DNA of 64,000 nt from Subtercola endophyticus (GCF_021044565.1 NZ_CP087997.1:4030001-4094000); one strand, 5' to 3'. Shown: positions 7,587-16,992, counted from the stretch's first letter. Numbers and translations: made by a program. Notes: a model not told the origin generated them from the letters alone.

Positions 7587-9221
7587 CTGGCTCTTCCCGC
7601 CCGCGGGCGCTTTCCGGCCTGAGAGCCGAGAGGGCTCGGCTGAGGCAGCCACGCTGCCGGAACCGCCCAGCGACAGCGTCGCCAGAAACCCGATCACGAG
7701 AAATCCTGCCGCCGAGAACGCGGCGAGTTGCGTGCCGGTGCTGAACGCCGCCTTCGCGTCTGTCGCCACGGCCGCGGTCGAAGGGGAGGCGGCCAGCCCG
7801 GTGATCGCCGCACCTGAGCTGTCGACCACCGTGGAGACGAGCGACGATCGCTGGGCATCCGGAACCCCCTGCGACGCCAGCGACGCGTCGAGGGCGGCAC
7901 CGGTGGTGGTGAACAGAATGGTGCCGAGAATGGCGATGCCGAGCGCCGAGCCGATCTGCCGCGCTGTCGATTGGGTGCCCGAACCCTGCCCGCTCTGCTC
8001 GACCGGAACATCCCGCAGCACCACACCGGTCAGTTGTGCGGTAGCGAGGCCCACGCCGAACCCGTAGACGAACAAGAACGGCACCAGGATGCCCCAGGCG
8101 GTCGTCGGCGAAATGACGAAGCCGAGGCCCGCAACCCCCACGATCTCGGCGGCAAGACCCACCCGAACGATAACCACGGGCGCGATGCGGTTGCCGAATG
8201 CTCCGGCGAATCCGCTCGCCACGAACGATCCGATGGCGAGCGCGAGGATGATCAGCCCCGTCTGTACCGCCGAATACCCCAGCACGTTCTGCAGCCAGAG
8301 CGGTAACGACAAGATGATGCCGAACTCGCCGAGCGCGACGATCATCGCGGCGATGTTGCCGTTGCGAAACGACGGAATCGCGAATAAGTCGAAGGCCAGC
8401 ATCGTGCTCTTGCCGGCACGTTGCCGCCGCCGGCCCCACAGCACGAACGCCACTCCGGCCACGACCGTCACCGCAAAGGCGAATGGAATCGGCGAAATGG
8501 CGAGCGGCCAGGTGACACCGCCGAGCGACGGAGCCGGCGAAGCGGTGAAGAACCAGCCGTAGCTGCGGCCCTCGATCAGGCCGAACACCAGCGACGCGCT
8601 CGTCAGCACCGACAGAACGGCCCCGACCACGTCGACCCGGCGCTGCGAGTTCTCGTCGCGCGACTCGGGCACGAACACGAGCACCCCGACGATGACGATG
8701 ACGCCCAGCGGAATATTGATGCCGAAGGCCCAGCGCCACGAGAAATACGTCGTGAGCCAGCCGCCGAGCAGCGGGCCGAGGGCCGTCATCCCGCCGATGG
8801 TCGACCCCCACACGGCGAACGCCAGCGCGCGCTCTCGACCGCGAAAGTTCGCGTTGATCAGCGACAACGTCGTCGGAAGCACCATCGCCCCGCCGACGCC
8901 CTGAATCACCCGCGCGGCAATCAGCAGCTCGCCCGAGGGTGCGAGCGCCGCGAGCACCGAGGCTGCCGCGAACACGGCGACGCCTGTCACGAGCAGCAGT
9001 CGGCGCCCGTATCGGTCGGCCAGCGTGCCGAACACCAGCAATAGGGCGGCGAAGACGAGCGTGTACGACTCCTGCACCCACTGCACCTGAGTCGAACTGA
9101 TACCGAGGTCGTCGATGATCGACGGAATCGCCACGTTCACGATCGTCGAGTCGACGATGATCAGCGCGACCCCCACGCTGATGAAGACCAGCCCCGCCCA
9201 GCGGGCGCGCGACGAGCTCAT
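7578..9221 (-). CDS. MFS drug exporter, DHA2/EmrB-QacA type (14 helices)
   Basis: 547 residues, the length of 14-helix proton-driven multidrug exporters. Motif A-like GTLADRYGRR follows helix 2, and helix 5 contains the antiporter-type GPLLGGWL. It is divergent from a MarR-family gene, with candidate operators between them, which is the classic layout of a substrate-inducible pump. The stop codon is the TAA inside the second GntR operator. The ATG at 9221 is preceded by AAGG at a suitable distance. Confidence 0.9.
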   Translation of the reverse strand: MSSSRARWAGLVFISVGVALIIVDSTIVNVAIPSIIDDLGISSTQVQWVQESYTLVFAALLLVFGTLADRYGRRLLLVTGVAVFAAASVLAALAPSGELLIAARVIQGVGGAMVLPTTLSLINANFRGRERALAFAVWGSTIGGMTALGPLLGGWLTTYFSWRWAFGINIPLGVIVIVGVLVFVPESRDENSQRRVDVVGAVLSVLTSASLVFGLIEGRSYGWFFTASPAPSLGGVTWPLAISPIPFAFAVTVVAGVAFVLWGRRRQRAGKSTMLAFDLFAIPSFRNGNIAAMIVALGEFGIILSLPLWLQNVLGYSAVQTGLIILALAIGSFVASGFAGAFGNRIAPVVIVRVGLAAEIVGVAGLGFVISPTTAWGILVPFLFVYGFGVGLATAQLTGVVLRDVPVEQSGQGSGTQSTARQIGSALGIAILGTILFTTTGAALDASLASQGVPDAQRSSLVSTVVDSSGAAITGLAASPSTAAVATDAKAAFSTGTQLAAFSAAGFLVIGFLATLSLGGSGSVAASAEPSRLSGRKAPAGGKSQIV

Positions 9222-9327
9222 GCCGATGCCTTGCCGTCTGTCGCGGTTCCGAGGCGGGCACCGCGAGCGCGATGAGGAGCGGCGTCGGCGGGGGTGCCGC
9301 GGAGTGGTTTTTCCATTCGAGACCTCG

Positions 9328-9358
9328 ATTAGTCAGCTAGCTTACTAATTACGCTAGC
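9328..9358. promoter_or_regulatory. Candidate MarR operator in the MFS/marR divergent region
   Basis: ATTAGT (9328-9333) and ACTAAT (9344-9349) form an inverted repeat. GCTAGC occurs at 9336-9341 and again at 9353-9358, 17 bp apart. TAGATT at 9361-9366 could be the -10 of the MarR gene, which would then be leaderless (ATG at 9373). The cluster is the only A/T-rich palindromic DNA between the two divergent genes. Confidence 0.6.
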
Positions 9359-9372
9359 ACTAGATTGGCTGT

Positions 9373-9888
9373 ATGCCAGAAGAGGTCGAGGGGGGCTTGC
9401 GCGAGATGCCCGAAGCCCCGCCCACCTCGCAGCAGCCTCCCGCCGAAGACATCTCCACCTGGCCCACGGGGCGGTTGCTCTCCACCGCCGCCCGCCTTGT
9501 CGAACATGCCTGGATCGCCGAACTCGAGCGTCGGGGCCTCACCCACGCCGGCCTGATCGTGCTGCACATTCTCACCACAGGCCCGCGCAGTCAGACCGAT
9601 CTGGCCCGCCTCGCGCGGGTTGAGAATCAGACGATGTCACGCACTCTCGACCGCCTGCAGCGGCAGAATTTCGTCGAGCGCATGCCCGATCCGAGCGACC
9701 GGCGACGGCATGTGGTCTCTATCACCCGTTCGGGGGACGAAGCATGGGCTTCAACCCGTACACTGGAGCGAGATCTCATGCCTGACGTCGGTGACGCTTC
9801 TGCCTTTCGCACTGCTCTGCTAGACATCATCTCTAGCTCGGCCCTCGAACGCTGGAACACCGGAAAGACGGCTTCCGCGGCGCAGTAG
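9373..9888 (+). CDS. MarR-family transcriptional regulator
   Basis: 171 residues. The winged helix domain spans about 40-145; the recognition part reads SQTDLARLARVENQTMSRTLDRLQ and the wing has the DPSDRRRHVV pattern typical of MarR. It probably represses the divergent MFS pump and itself through the palindromes at 9328-9358. A beta-helix protein gene starts 12 bp after its stop, so the two are probably co-transcribed. Confidence 0.9.
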   Translation: MPEEVEGGLREMPEAPPTSQQPPAEDISTWPTGRLLSTAARLVEHAWIAELERRGLTHAGLIVLHILTTGPRSQTDLARLARVENQTMSRTLDRLQRQNFVERMPDPSDRRRHVVSITRSGDEAWASTRTLERDLMPDVGDASAFRTALLDIISSSALERWNTGKTASAAQ

Positions 9889-9900
9889 GGGGTACCGAGC

Positions 9901-11253
9901 ATGGTCACAGAAATCATCATCGCGGCCGAATTGACCAGGCGTGCTCTCTTCACCGGAGCGATGTCGGGGGCGGCCGTACCGGCCCTGCACACGGATGCGA
10001 CCCCCACGTTCATCCCGGAGTCCGAGAAGGCGCAGGCCAACGGCGTCGCATCGCTCGACGCGAACGCGCACGTCTACGTGAACCAGATTCCGCCGGGATT
10101 CGCCACGCTCGACGCCAACGGGCAGGTGTACCAGTCGCAACTGCCGCCCATGGTGGCCACGCTCGACAGCAATGGGCACATCTTCGAGTCGCAGTTGCCG
10201 GGCGACGTGGCCAAGCACGACGAACTCGTGTTCAACGTGCGCGACTACGGCGCCGTGGGCGACGGCACAACGGATGATCTGGCGGCCATCAACGCAGCGA
10301 TCGCCGCAGCGACCGCACACGGCGGCGGCACGGTCTGGTTTCCGGTCGGTGTCTACCTCATCTCGGGCGCGATCGGAAACACGACAGCGGGCCTCACCAG
10401 CATCACGCTCGCAGGCGCCGGGTCGCAGATCACCACCCTCAAGGCGTCGACGAACGCACCGATTCTCACCGGGCTCTGGTATTCGTGCACCGTCGTCAAC
10501 CTCGTGCTCGACGCGAACGGCCAGGGGTCGCCGTGCATCTCGGCGCATGTCGACAAGACGCACCTCGAACGTCTGCTGCTGCTCAACTGGAACACCTACG
10601 GCATCAACGTCAACGACGGCACGTTCACCGACAACGGCGGCCTGCTGAACTTCATCGACCGCTGCAACATTCAGCAGAACACCGGCACCGGCATCTACAC
10701 CGGGTACCGGTTCTACGACTCCTGGATCATCAACAACAACGTCGGCGCCAGTGACGCCGACCTCTCGATCGAGGGTGGCCCCGTTCGTATTCTCGGCAAC
10801 CATCTCGACGGGTCGCCGACGTACAACATCGTGTTCCGCGGCAACAAGCGGGTGCTCGTCTCCGACAACATTCTCGAAGGCTCGCGCAAGCAGTCGATCG
10901 TCTATACGATGCCGGCGTGGTTGAGCAGTGACAAGCCGCAGATCCAGATCATCGGCAACATGTTCAGCAACGGCGGCAAGCTCGCGCAGAACACCTACCC
11001 GGCCATCTCGATCACCGGCGTATCGAGTGCCGCGCGCACCGAGGGCTTCACGGTCACCGGCAACACCTTCGCCTGCGACGACGTCGGCGCCGGCTGGACG
11101 TACGTCATCGAGGCCCAGTTCGCACGTACGATCGCGGCCGTCGGCAACCAGTGGAAAGAGGGGCACATGGCCACCCAGCCCTGCCACTTCTTGACCTGTG
11201 CGAACACCGAAGTTGTCGGCAATCATGCCGACAACGTGGTCAAGACGACCTGA
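9901..11253 (+). CDS. Right-handed beta-helix (pectate-lyase-like) protein with tail-fibre-type repeats
   Basis: 450 residues. Residues about 48-105 hold three 18-19 residue repeats of the form GVASLDANxxVYxxQLP, a pattern usual in phage tail and minor structural proteins. A pectate-lyase-3/beta-helix domain follows, opening FNVRDYGAVGDGTTDD, with regular GN-rich rungs to the C-terminus. The N-terminus has TRRALFTGAMSG, a possible twin-arginine signal. It could be a secreted polysaccharide-binding or cleaving protein. No catalytic residues can be assigned by eye. AGGGGG precedes the ATG. No other phage gene is near. It follows the MarR gene by 12 bp. Confidence 0.75.
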   Translation: MVTEIIIAAELTRRALFTGAMSGAAVPALHTDATPTFIPESEKAQANGVASLDANAHVYVNQIPPGFATLDANGQVYQSQLPPMVATLDSNGHIFESQLPGDVAKHDELVFNVRDYGAVGDGTTDDLAAINAAIAAATAHGGGTVWFPVGVYLISGAIGNTTAGLTSITLAGAGSQITTLKASTNAPILTGLWYSCTVVNLVLDANGQGSPCISAHVDKTHLERLLLLNWNTYGINVNDGTFTDNGGLLNFIDRCNIQQNTGTGIYTGYRFYDSWIINNNVGASDADLSIEGGPVRILGNHLDGSPTYNIVFRGNKRVLVSDNILEGSRKQSIVYTMPAWLSSDKPQIQIIGNMFSNGGKLAQNTYPAISITGVSSAARTEGFTVTGNTFACDDVGAGWTYVIEAQFARTIAAVGNQWKEGHMATQPCHFLTCANTEVVGNHADNVVKTT

Positions 11254-11316
11254 TTCGGTTCGTCAACCACCCTTTTCGCGTCGCGCTCCGAACACAGCAC
11301 AGTGAAAGGATGAGTC

Positions 11317-11556
11317 ATGCCTGAAAACGGAGAACAGAACGAACCAGTGATGGTCGGATCAGACGACGCGACAGTCGACGAGAAGATCACCGGAATCGTC
11401 GCGCAGGTGCGGCAAGACCACGGCGGCGAAGACCTGCCGGTCGTGCTTGCCAAAATCCGCGAGCGATTCGAGCAGGCCGGCATCGAGGTCGACGACATCA
11501 AGCTCGCCCGGCTCGCGCACGAGATCGCCGACCACCCCTCGGAGTTCAACGCCTGA
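11317..11556 (+). CDS. Small acidic hypothetical protein
   Basis: 79 residues, acidic, predicted mostly helical, with no signal or membrane segment. It has a good ribosome site (GAAAGGA about 10 bases before the ATG) and normal codon bias, so I take it as real. I do not recognise a family. It follows the beta-helix gene by 63 bp on the same strand. Confidence 0.65.
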   Translation: MPENGEQNEPVMVGSDDATVDEKITGIVAQVRQDHGGEDLPVVLAKIRERFEQAGIEVDDIKLARLAHEIADHPSEFNA

Positions 11557-11618
11557 CCTGCGCCTGACCTGCGCCCCGCGCTTGCCCCGCGTCCGCGCGG
11601 TGGCGGGCTAGTGGTGGG

Positions 11619-13871
11619 CTAGCGGCGCTCGGCCAGACGAGCCGGGTCGAGGTCGACACGCCGCAGCAGCTGGGCGTTCGCGGCCACGATGACGGTCGAG
11701 GCCGACATCAGAATCGCGCCCACCGCAGGAGAGAGCACGAAGCCGATCGGCGCCAGAACACCGGCCGCCAGCGGCACCGACAGCACGTTGTATCCCGCCG
11801 CCCACACCAGGTTCTGCACCATTTTGCGGTAACTCGCCTTCGACAGCTCGATGACCGAGAGCACGCCGCGCGGGTCGTTGCTCACGAGCACCACGCCCGC
11901 AGACTCGATGGCCACGTCGGTGCCGCCGCCGATGGCAATGCCCACATCGGCGCGTGCGAGGGCGGGCGCGTCGTTCACGCCGTCGCCCACCATCGCGACC
12001 TTCAATCCCCGTGCCTGAAGCTCGGCGACCTTCGAGTCTTTGTCTTCGGGCAGCACTTCGGCGAATACCTCGTCGATGTCGAGCTGCCGGGCGACGGATG
12101 CGGCGACGCTCTGCGCGTCGCCCGTGATCATGGCCACCCGAATGCCGCGCGCGTGCAGCGCGTCGACGGCCTGCTTCGACTCGGGCCGCAGCTCGTCTTC
12201 GAGCGCGAGGGCGCCGACCACCGCGTCTGCACGCAGCACGTAGATGACGGCGGCGCCGCGTTCGCTCCATGCCCGTGCAACTTCTTCGACGTCGGTCGGC
12301 ACCACGGCACCGGATGCCCGTAGCAACGCCGGGCCGCCCACCTCGACAAGCGTGCCATCCACTCGCCCCTGCACCCCGCGCCCGGCCGTTGCGCGAATCT
12401 CGCTCGCGCTGCCTGATCGAACTGCGGATTCGTGCGAGTGCGCGGCGTCGGCACCCGCAGAAACTCGTAGCCCGGCGGCACTGGCGGTGGAGGCGGCTGC
12501 GGTGGAGGCGGCTGCGACCGCCGCACGGGTGATGGCCCGGGCGAGGGGATGCTCGCTGTCGGCCTCGACGGCGGCTGCGAGCCCGAGCAGTTGGGATGCG
12601 CTGAGGCCTCCGCCGTCAGCGACGACCGTCGAAGTGACGGCGGGCTCGCCGCGGGTGAGGGTTCCGGTCTTGTCGAAGAGCACCACGTCGACGGTGCGCA
12701 TGCGCTCGAGGGCGAGCCGGTTCTTCACGAGCACTCCGGCGCGAGCAGCACGCTCGGTCGAAATGGCGATCACCAGCGGAATCGCGAGCCCGAGCGCGTG
12801 CGGGCAGGCGATCACGAGCACCGTCACGGTTCGGGTCACGGCGTCGTCGATGTTGCCGAGCAGGGTCCAGACGACGAAAGTGATGATGCCGGCACCGGCC
12901 GCATAGTAGAACAGCCACGCCGCGGCACGGTCGGCAAGCGCCTGCGCACGCGATGAGGAGTTCTGGGCATCCGCTACCAGCCGGCGGATGCCCGCCAGCG
13001 CGGTGTCGTCGCCGAGCGCCGTGACGCGAACGCGCAGCGCGTTGTCGGTGGCGACGGTTCCCGCGACGACACGGTCGCCCGCTTCGCGTTGCACGGCCTT
13101 CGATTCGCCGGTGATCATGGATTCATCGACCGCAGCCGCCCCCGACGCCACCACCCCATCGGCCGGTACTCGCGCACCCGGCCGCACCAGCACCACGTCG
13201 CCCAGCGCCAATTCGCCCACCGGCACCACCTCGGTGTGCCCGTCTGAGTGGGCAGGGTCGGTGACGCGCTCGGCGGTGTCGGGCAGCAGGGCGGCGAGGG
13301 CGTCGAGTGCGCCGGAGGCCGCGCCGAGGGAGCGCATCTCGATCCAGTGGCCGAGCAGCATGATCACCACGAGCAGGGCGAGTTCCCACCAGAAGTCGAG
13401 GTCGAACGAGCCGATCTTGAGCGTGGTGATCCAGGAGGCGACGAAGGCCACGCTGATCGCCATGCCGATGAGCAGCATCATGCCGGGCTGGCGCATGCGG
13501 ATCTCCGAGATGCCGCCGAGCAAGAACGGCGCGCCGCCCCAGAAGAAGATGACGGTGCCGATGACGGGCGAGATCCAGTACGAGCCCGGAAACTCGGGCA
13601 CGGTGTAACCCAGGATGCTCGCGAACATGCTGCTGAAGAACACCGTGGGCACGGCCAGCACCAGCGTCACCCAGAACTTCGCACGGAAAATGGCGACGTG
13701 GTCGCCGTGATTGTGCCCGCTGTGGTCGTGGCCGGAGTGGTCGTGCCCGGTCATTGCGCCGTGGTCATGACCGGCCATCGCCCCGTGGTCGTGCCCAGCC
13801 ATCGCGCCGTGCTCGTGCTCGCCGTGGTGCTCGTGCTCGCCGTGGTGCTCGTGTTCCGTGTGCATCGTCAT
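11619..13871 (-). CDS. copB: CopB-type copper-translocating P-type ATPase (P1B-3)
   Basis: 750 residues. The N-terminus (1-58) is a His-rich metal-binding tail of HEHHGEHEH and GAMAGHDH repeats. Then follow six to eight helices with the intramembrane CPH motif (CPHALGLAIPL) that marks subgroup P1B-3, the phosphorylation site DKTGTLTRGEP, the SEHPLARAI nucleotide-binding motif and GDGVNDAPAL. It should expel copper (possibly silver) from the cytoplasm at the cost of ATP. An Ala/Ser-rich insert interrupts the nucleotide-binding domain. The start at 13871 is chosen because GGAGG lies 9-10 bases upstream; a longer frame to 13991 runs through the operator. Regulation: copper-responsive palindrome at 13909-13925. 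Confidence 0.9.
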   Translation of the reverse strand: MTMHTEHEHHGEHEHHGEHEHGAMAGHDHGAMAGHDHGAMTGHDHSGHDHSGHNHGDHVAIFRAKFWVTLVLAVPTVFFSSMFASILGYTVPEFPGSYWISPVIGTVIFFWGGAPFLLGGISEIRMRQPGMMLLIGMAISVAFVASWITTLKIGSFDLDFWWELALLVVIMLLGHWIEMRSLGAASGALDALAALLPDTAERVTDPAHSDGHTEVVPVGELALGDVVLVRPGARVPADGVVASGAAAVDESMITGESKAVQREAGDRVVAGTVATDNALRVRVTALGDDTALAGIRRLVADAQNSSSRAQALADRAAAWLFYYAAGAGIITFVVWTLLGNIDDAVTRTVTVLVIACPHALGLAIPLVIAISTERAARAGVLVKNRLALERMRTVDVVLFDKTGTLTRGEPAVTSTVVADGGGLSASQLLGLAAAVEADSEHPLARAITRAAVAAASTAAASTASAAGLRVSAGADAAHSHESAVRSGSASEIRATAGRGVQGRVDGTLVEVGGPALLRASGAVVPTDVEEVARAWSERGAAVIYVLRADAVVGALALEDELRPESKQAVDALHARGIRVAMITGDAQSVAASVARQLDIDEVFAEVLPEDKDSKVAELQARGLKVAMVGDGVNDAPALARADVGIAIGGGTDVAIESAGVVLVSNDPRGVLSVIELSKASYRKMVQNLVWAAGYNVLSVPLAAGVLAPIGFVLSPAVGAILMSASTVIVAANAQLLRRVDLDPARLAERR

Positions 13872-13908
13872 GCGCCTGTTGCCTCCGTATTCCGACACCG
13901 ACAACGCT

Positions 13909-13925
13909 ATACCCCCCTGGGGTAT
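13909..13925. promoter_or_regulatory. CsoR-type copper operator
   Basis: ATACCCC-CCT-GGGGTAT is a perfect 7+3+7 palindrome 38 bp upstream of the copB start. It matches the pseudo-palindromic G/C-tract core, TACCCC-n-GGGGTA, of CsoR-family copper repressor sites. No csoR gene is in this window. Confidence 0.8.
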
Positions 13926-13968
13926 TCCGGAAGAGCCCCGATCATCCACAACCGGCTCAGCTTGTGAG

Positions 13969-14023
13969 TTTTCACACGTTCTCAGGTTCACATGCGCCCG
14001 CTCAGGGGCTTAGCGGTCATAAT
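13969..14023 (+). promoter_or_regulatory. Possible promoter and direct repeats ahead of the response regulator gene
   Basis: TTTTCACA (13969-13976), GTTCTCA (13978-13984) and GTTCACA (13986-13992) are short direct repeats of the kind bound by OmpR-class regulators. CATAAT at 14018-14023 may be the -10. No clear -35 is visible. Autoregulation is an inference. Confidence 0.35.
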
Positions 14024-14040
14024 CGAACTCAGAAGGGTGT

Positions 14041-14718
14041 GTGCGTGTGAAACTCCTGGTTGTCGAAGATGAAGACGAGATGGGCCGCCTGCTGGTGCGC
14101 GGCCTCACCGCCGAAGGGTACGAGGTCGAGCGTGTCGCCAACGGCATCGACGGGCTGATCTCGGCGACCGCGGTGAGCTACTCTGCCGCGATCGTCGATG
14201 TGATGCTGCCCGGTATGTCGGGCTTCGAGTTCTGCCGCCACATGCGGGCACAGAACGCGACGCTGCCGATTCTGCTGCTCACGGCCCGCGACGCGGTCGA
14301 CGATCGGGTCAAGGGCCTCGACGCCGGCGCCGACGACTACCTCACGAAGCCGTTCGCGTTCGCTGAACTCTCGGCGCGCATCCGGGCGCTGCTGCGGCGC
14401 GAGACCTCGGGTCCGCAACTGTCGCTCTCGATCGGGTCGCTTGTCATCGACAGCCACAACCGCAAGGCCACGGTCTCGAACACCGCACTGTCGCTCAGCC
14501 CGAAGGAGTTCGACCTGCTGCGCCTGCTCGCCTCGCGCCCGGGCGCCATTCTCACGCGCACCGAGATTCTCGACGAAGTGTGGGGCCGCACCGAGCACAT
14601 CGACGCCAACGTGGTCGACCAGTACGTGAGCTACCTGCGCCGCAAGCTCGACCCCATCGGTTCAGACGTGTCGATCGCGACCCGGCGCGGAATCGGCTAT
14701 GGCCTCGAGGTCGTCTAG
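14041..14718 (+). CDS. Two-component response regulator, OmpR/PhoB class
   Basis: 225 residues. The receiver domain (about 1-115) has the phospho-acceptor Asp53 in IVDVMLPGMSG and the conserved Lys in LTKPFAF. The winged helix output domain (about 130-223) ends in the RRGIGYGLE pattern. The start is GTG at 14041 or 14047; AGAAGG at 14031-14036 lies 4 or 10 bases away. A histidine kinase gene follows 39 bp downstream. Divergent from copB, so a role in envelope or metal stress is possible but not shown. Confidence 0.9.
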   Translation: MRVKLLVVEDEDEMGRLLVRGLTAEGYEVERVANGIDGLISATAVSYSAAIVDVMLPGMSGFEFCRHMRAQNATLPILLLTARDAVDDRVKGLDAGADDYLTKPFAFAELSARIRALLRRETSGPQLSLSIGSLVIDSHNRKATVSNTALSLSPKEFDLLRLLASRPGAILTRTEILDEVWGRTEHIDANVVDQYVSYLRRKLDPIGSDVSIATRRGIGYGLEVV

Positions 14719-14757
14719 CCCGCCGAGCCCCAGCCGGCGCAGCCTCAGCTGCGACAA

Positions 14758-16188
14758 ATGGATGCGCGCGTGAACCTGCTGCGTCGACTCTCGATCAGGG
14801 TGCGGCTCACCATCGGCGCCGTCGTCATCGCTGCCGTCTTCTTCGCGGGAACTGCCTTCGTGGTGCGCCACCAGGTCGAGTCCATTCTCGCCAACTCCTC
14901 GGTGATGCTGCTGCAGAGCGACTCGGCTCCGTTCGAGCAAGACATCGCCGCCGGCAAGGGCGCCTCGCTCGACTCGCCCGGTCAGGGCCAGCTCATCGCC
15001 GTGATCGACCCCGACGGGCTGGTGACCGACTCGACCTTTCCCATCGAACTGCAGCCCCAGCTCGGCACGCTCGCCGCGGCGGGGCCTGACACGCAGTCGG
15101 TGACGACGCCCGCCGCCGACTACCTCGTCATTTCGCGCACCGTCACGACCGACGACGGCACCTGGCACGTCGTGACGGCCCGCAACGAGTCCGCGTCGAA
15201 GCTCTCGGTCGACAACCTGACCCGCGCGCTGCTCATCGGCCTGTTCATTCTGACCGCCCTGTTCGGGCTGGGCTCCTGGCTTCTGGCGTCGGCCGCCCTG
15301 CGCCCGGTGTCGGCCATGCGACGCACGGCGGGCGAGCTGCAAAGCAGCGTTTCGACCGAGTTGCTGCCCGTCGGCCCGGCGCGCGACGAGCTCTCGGCGC
15401 TCGCGATCACACTGAACGGGCTCATCACGCAGCTGCGGGCATCCGCCGACCGCGAGAAGCAGCTCGTCTCCGACGCGAGCCACGAGCTGCGCACCCCGCT
15501 GGCGATTCTGCAGACCCAGCTCGAGCTCGCTCACCTGAGCACGGGCGATGCGGATGCCCTGCTGCTCGAAATCGAATCGGCCGAGCGCACCGTCAAGCGT
15601 CTCTCGGTGCTGGCCGCGAGCCTGCTCGAGCTGACCCGCATCGAGGGCATGACCGGGCGCGAGTCGGCAACGGTCGACGAGCTGACGGCCGAGCTGGTGG
15701 AGGCCATCGACCGCGCACGCATTCTGGCCATCGGCAGCGCCATCGTGGTCGACTACGAGATCGCCGCCGTTCCCGCCGACTGGGGCACCGGATGCACGGC
15801 AGCCCTCTCGCGTTACAGCTTCGGCCGCGTGCTCGACAATCTGCTCGGTAACGCGATCGCGGCCATGGCCTCGATCGGGGACGGCTCGGGCACGGTGAAG
15901 GCCGAGCTGTCGCTGACGGGCGACCCCGAGCATCCGGTTGTTCGGCTCGAGGTCACCGACACCGGGCCCGGCATGAGCGAGGAGTTCTTGCCGCAGGCCT
16001 TCGACCGCTTCGCCCGCGAAGACGCCGCACGCTCGGGGGCCGGCGCCGTCACCAGCGGGGCCGGACTCGGCCTCTCGATCGTGTCAGCGCTCATGTTCTC
16101 GGCAGGCGGCACTGTTACCATGACGAATCGCCAGCCCTCGGGGCTGAGTGTTGTCGCCGACTTTCCGGCACTTTCTCTTTCTACGTGA
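14758..16188 (+). CDS. Two-component sensor histidine kinase
   Basis: 476 residues. Two transmembrane helices (about 16-38 and 158-180) frame an extracytoplasmic sensor domain of about 120 residues. Then come a HAMP-like linker, the phosphorylated His in SDASHELRTPLAI, and a kinase domain with the N box DNLLGNAIA, G1 DTGPGMS and G2 GLGLSIV. It should phosphorylate the regulator encoded 39 bp upstream. The signal is unknown. The ribosome site is weak; a GTG at 14770 is an alternative start. Confidence 0.92.
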   Translation: MDARVNLLRRLSIRVRLTIGAVVIAAVFFAGTAFVVRHQVESILANSSVMLLQSDSAPFEQDIAAGKGASLDSPGQGQLIAVIDPDGLVTDSTFPIELQPQLGTLAAAGPDTQSVTTPAADYLVISRTVTTDDGTWHVVTARNESASKLSVDNLTRALLIGLFILTALFGLGSWLLASAALRPVSAMRRTAGELQSSVSTELLPVGPARDELSALAITLNGLITQLRASADREKQLVSDASHELRTPLAILQTQLELAHLSTGDADALLLEIESAERTVKRLSVLAASLLELTRIEGMTGRESATVDELTAELVEAIDRARILAIGSAIVVDYEIAAVPADWGTGCTAALSRYSFGRVLDNLLGNAIAAMASIGDGSGTVKAELSLTGDPEHPVVRLEVTDTGPGMSEEFLPQAFDRFAREDAARSGAGAVTSGAGLGLSIVSALMFSAGGTVTMTNRQPSGLSVVADFPALSLST

Positions 16189-16203
16189 GGTTGGGTCTGA
16201 CCC

Positions 16204-16977
16204 GTGCTTCTGGCTTCCGGCATACTCGCGCCTGCGTTCTCGGCGCTGACTTCGGCCGTCACCTTCGCCGGCACCGGGCTGGCCGGCATCAATCCGATCA
16301 ACCCTGAGCCGCTGGTGCAGAGCGCGGGGCCGTGGGCGCTGCTCATCGTCTGCGCCATCATCTTCGCCGAGACCGGCCTGCTGATCGGGTTCATTCTGCC
16401 GGGCGATACGCTGCTGTTCTTCACCGGGTTGCTCACCTTCACGGGCGCGATTCCGCAGCCGCTCTGGCTGGTGCTGATCTCGATCTCGTTCGCCGCGGTG
16501 CTCGGCGACCAACTCGGATATTTCATTGGTTACCGATCGGGGCCCCGAATATTCGAGCGAAAAGACTCGGGGTTCTTCTCGACGAAGAACGTGGCGCGCA
16601 CGCAGGGCTTCTTCACGAAATACGGCGGAGCCGCCGTCATTCTGGCCCGCTTCATTGCCGTGGTGCGAACGTTCGCGCCCGTAGCCGCGGGTGTCGGCAA
16701 GATGCGCTACCGAAAGTTCTTGTTCTTCAACGCCATCGGTGCCGTTGCGTGGACCTTCCTGCTCGTGCTGCTCGGCTACTTCTTGGGCCACATTCCGGGC
16801 GTCTCCGACCTCGTGACGCAGTACCTCGGCTACGTCATCCTCGGCATCCTGCTGTTCACCGTGATCGCGGCGCTCGTTTCGTTCCTCCGTTCGAAGCGCG
16901 AGGCCAAGCGCGAGGCTGCCTCCGCTTCCGAGTCCGCCGGTACGGCCGAGTCCGACACAGCCACGAAACAGTCGTAA
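16204..16977 (+). CDS. DedA/VTT-domain membrane protein
   Basis: 257 residues with five or so hydrophobic segments and the DedA/VTT signature: ETGLLIGFILPGDTLLFF, then GDQLGYFIGYRSG and the RFIAVVRTFAPVAAGVG re-entrant motif. The family includes undecaprenyl-phosphate and phospholipid flippases. The C-terminus is a charged Ala/Glu/Ser tail. GTG start 15 bp after the kinase stop, so probably the third gene of the two-component operon; this suggests the system responds to envelope state. Confidence 0.88.
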   Translation: MLLASGILAPAFSALTSAVTFAGTGLAGINPINPEPLVQSAGPWALLIVCAIIFAETGLLIGFILPGDTLLFFTGLLTFTGAIPQPLWLVLISISFAAVLGDQLGYFIGYRSGPRIFERKDSGFFSTKNVARTQGFFTKYGGAAVILARFIAVVRTFAPVAAGVGKMRYRKFLFFNAIGAVAWTFLLVLLGYFLGHIPGVSDLVTQYLGYVILGILLFTVIAALVSFLRSKREAKREAASASESAGTAESDTATKQS

Positions 16978-16992
16978 CCTAAGCTCGACGGT

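Noticed and set aside
9901..11253. Prophage remnant
   Set aside because: Only one protein has phage-tail-like repeats; no capsid, terminase, integrase or lysis genes on either side and no att-like repeats.
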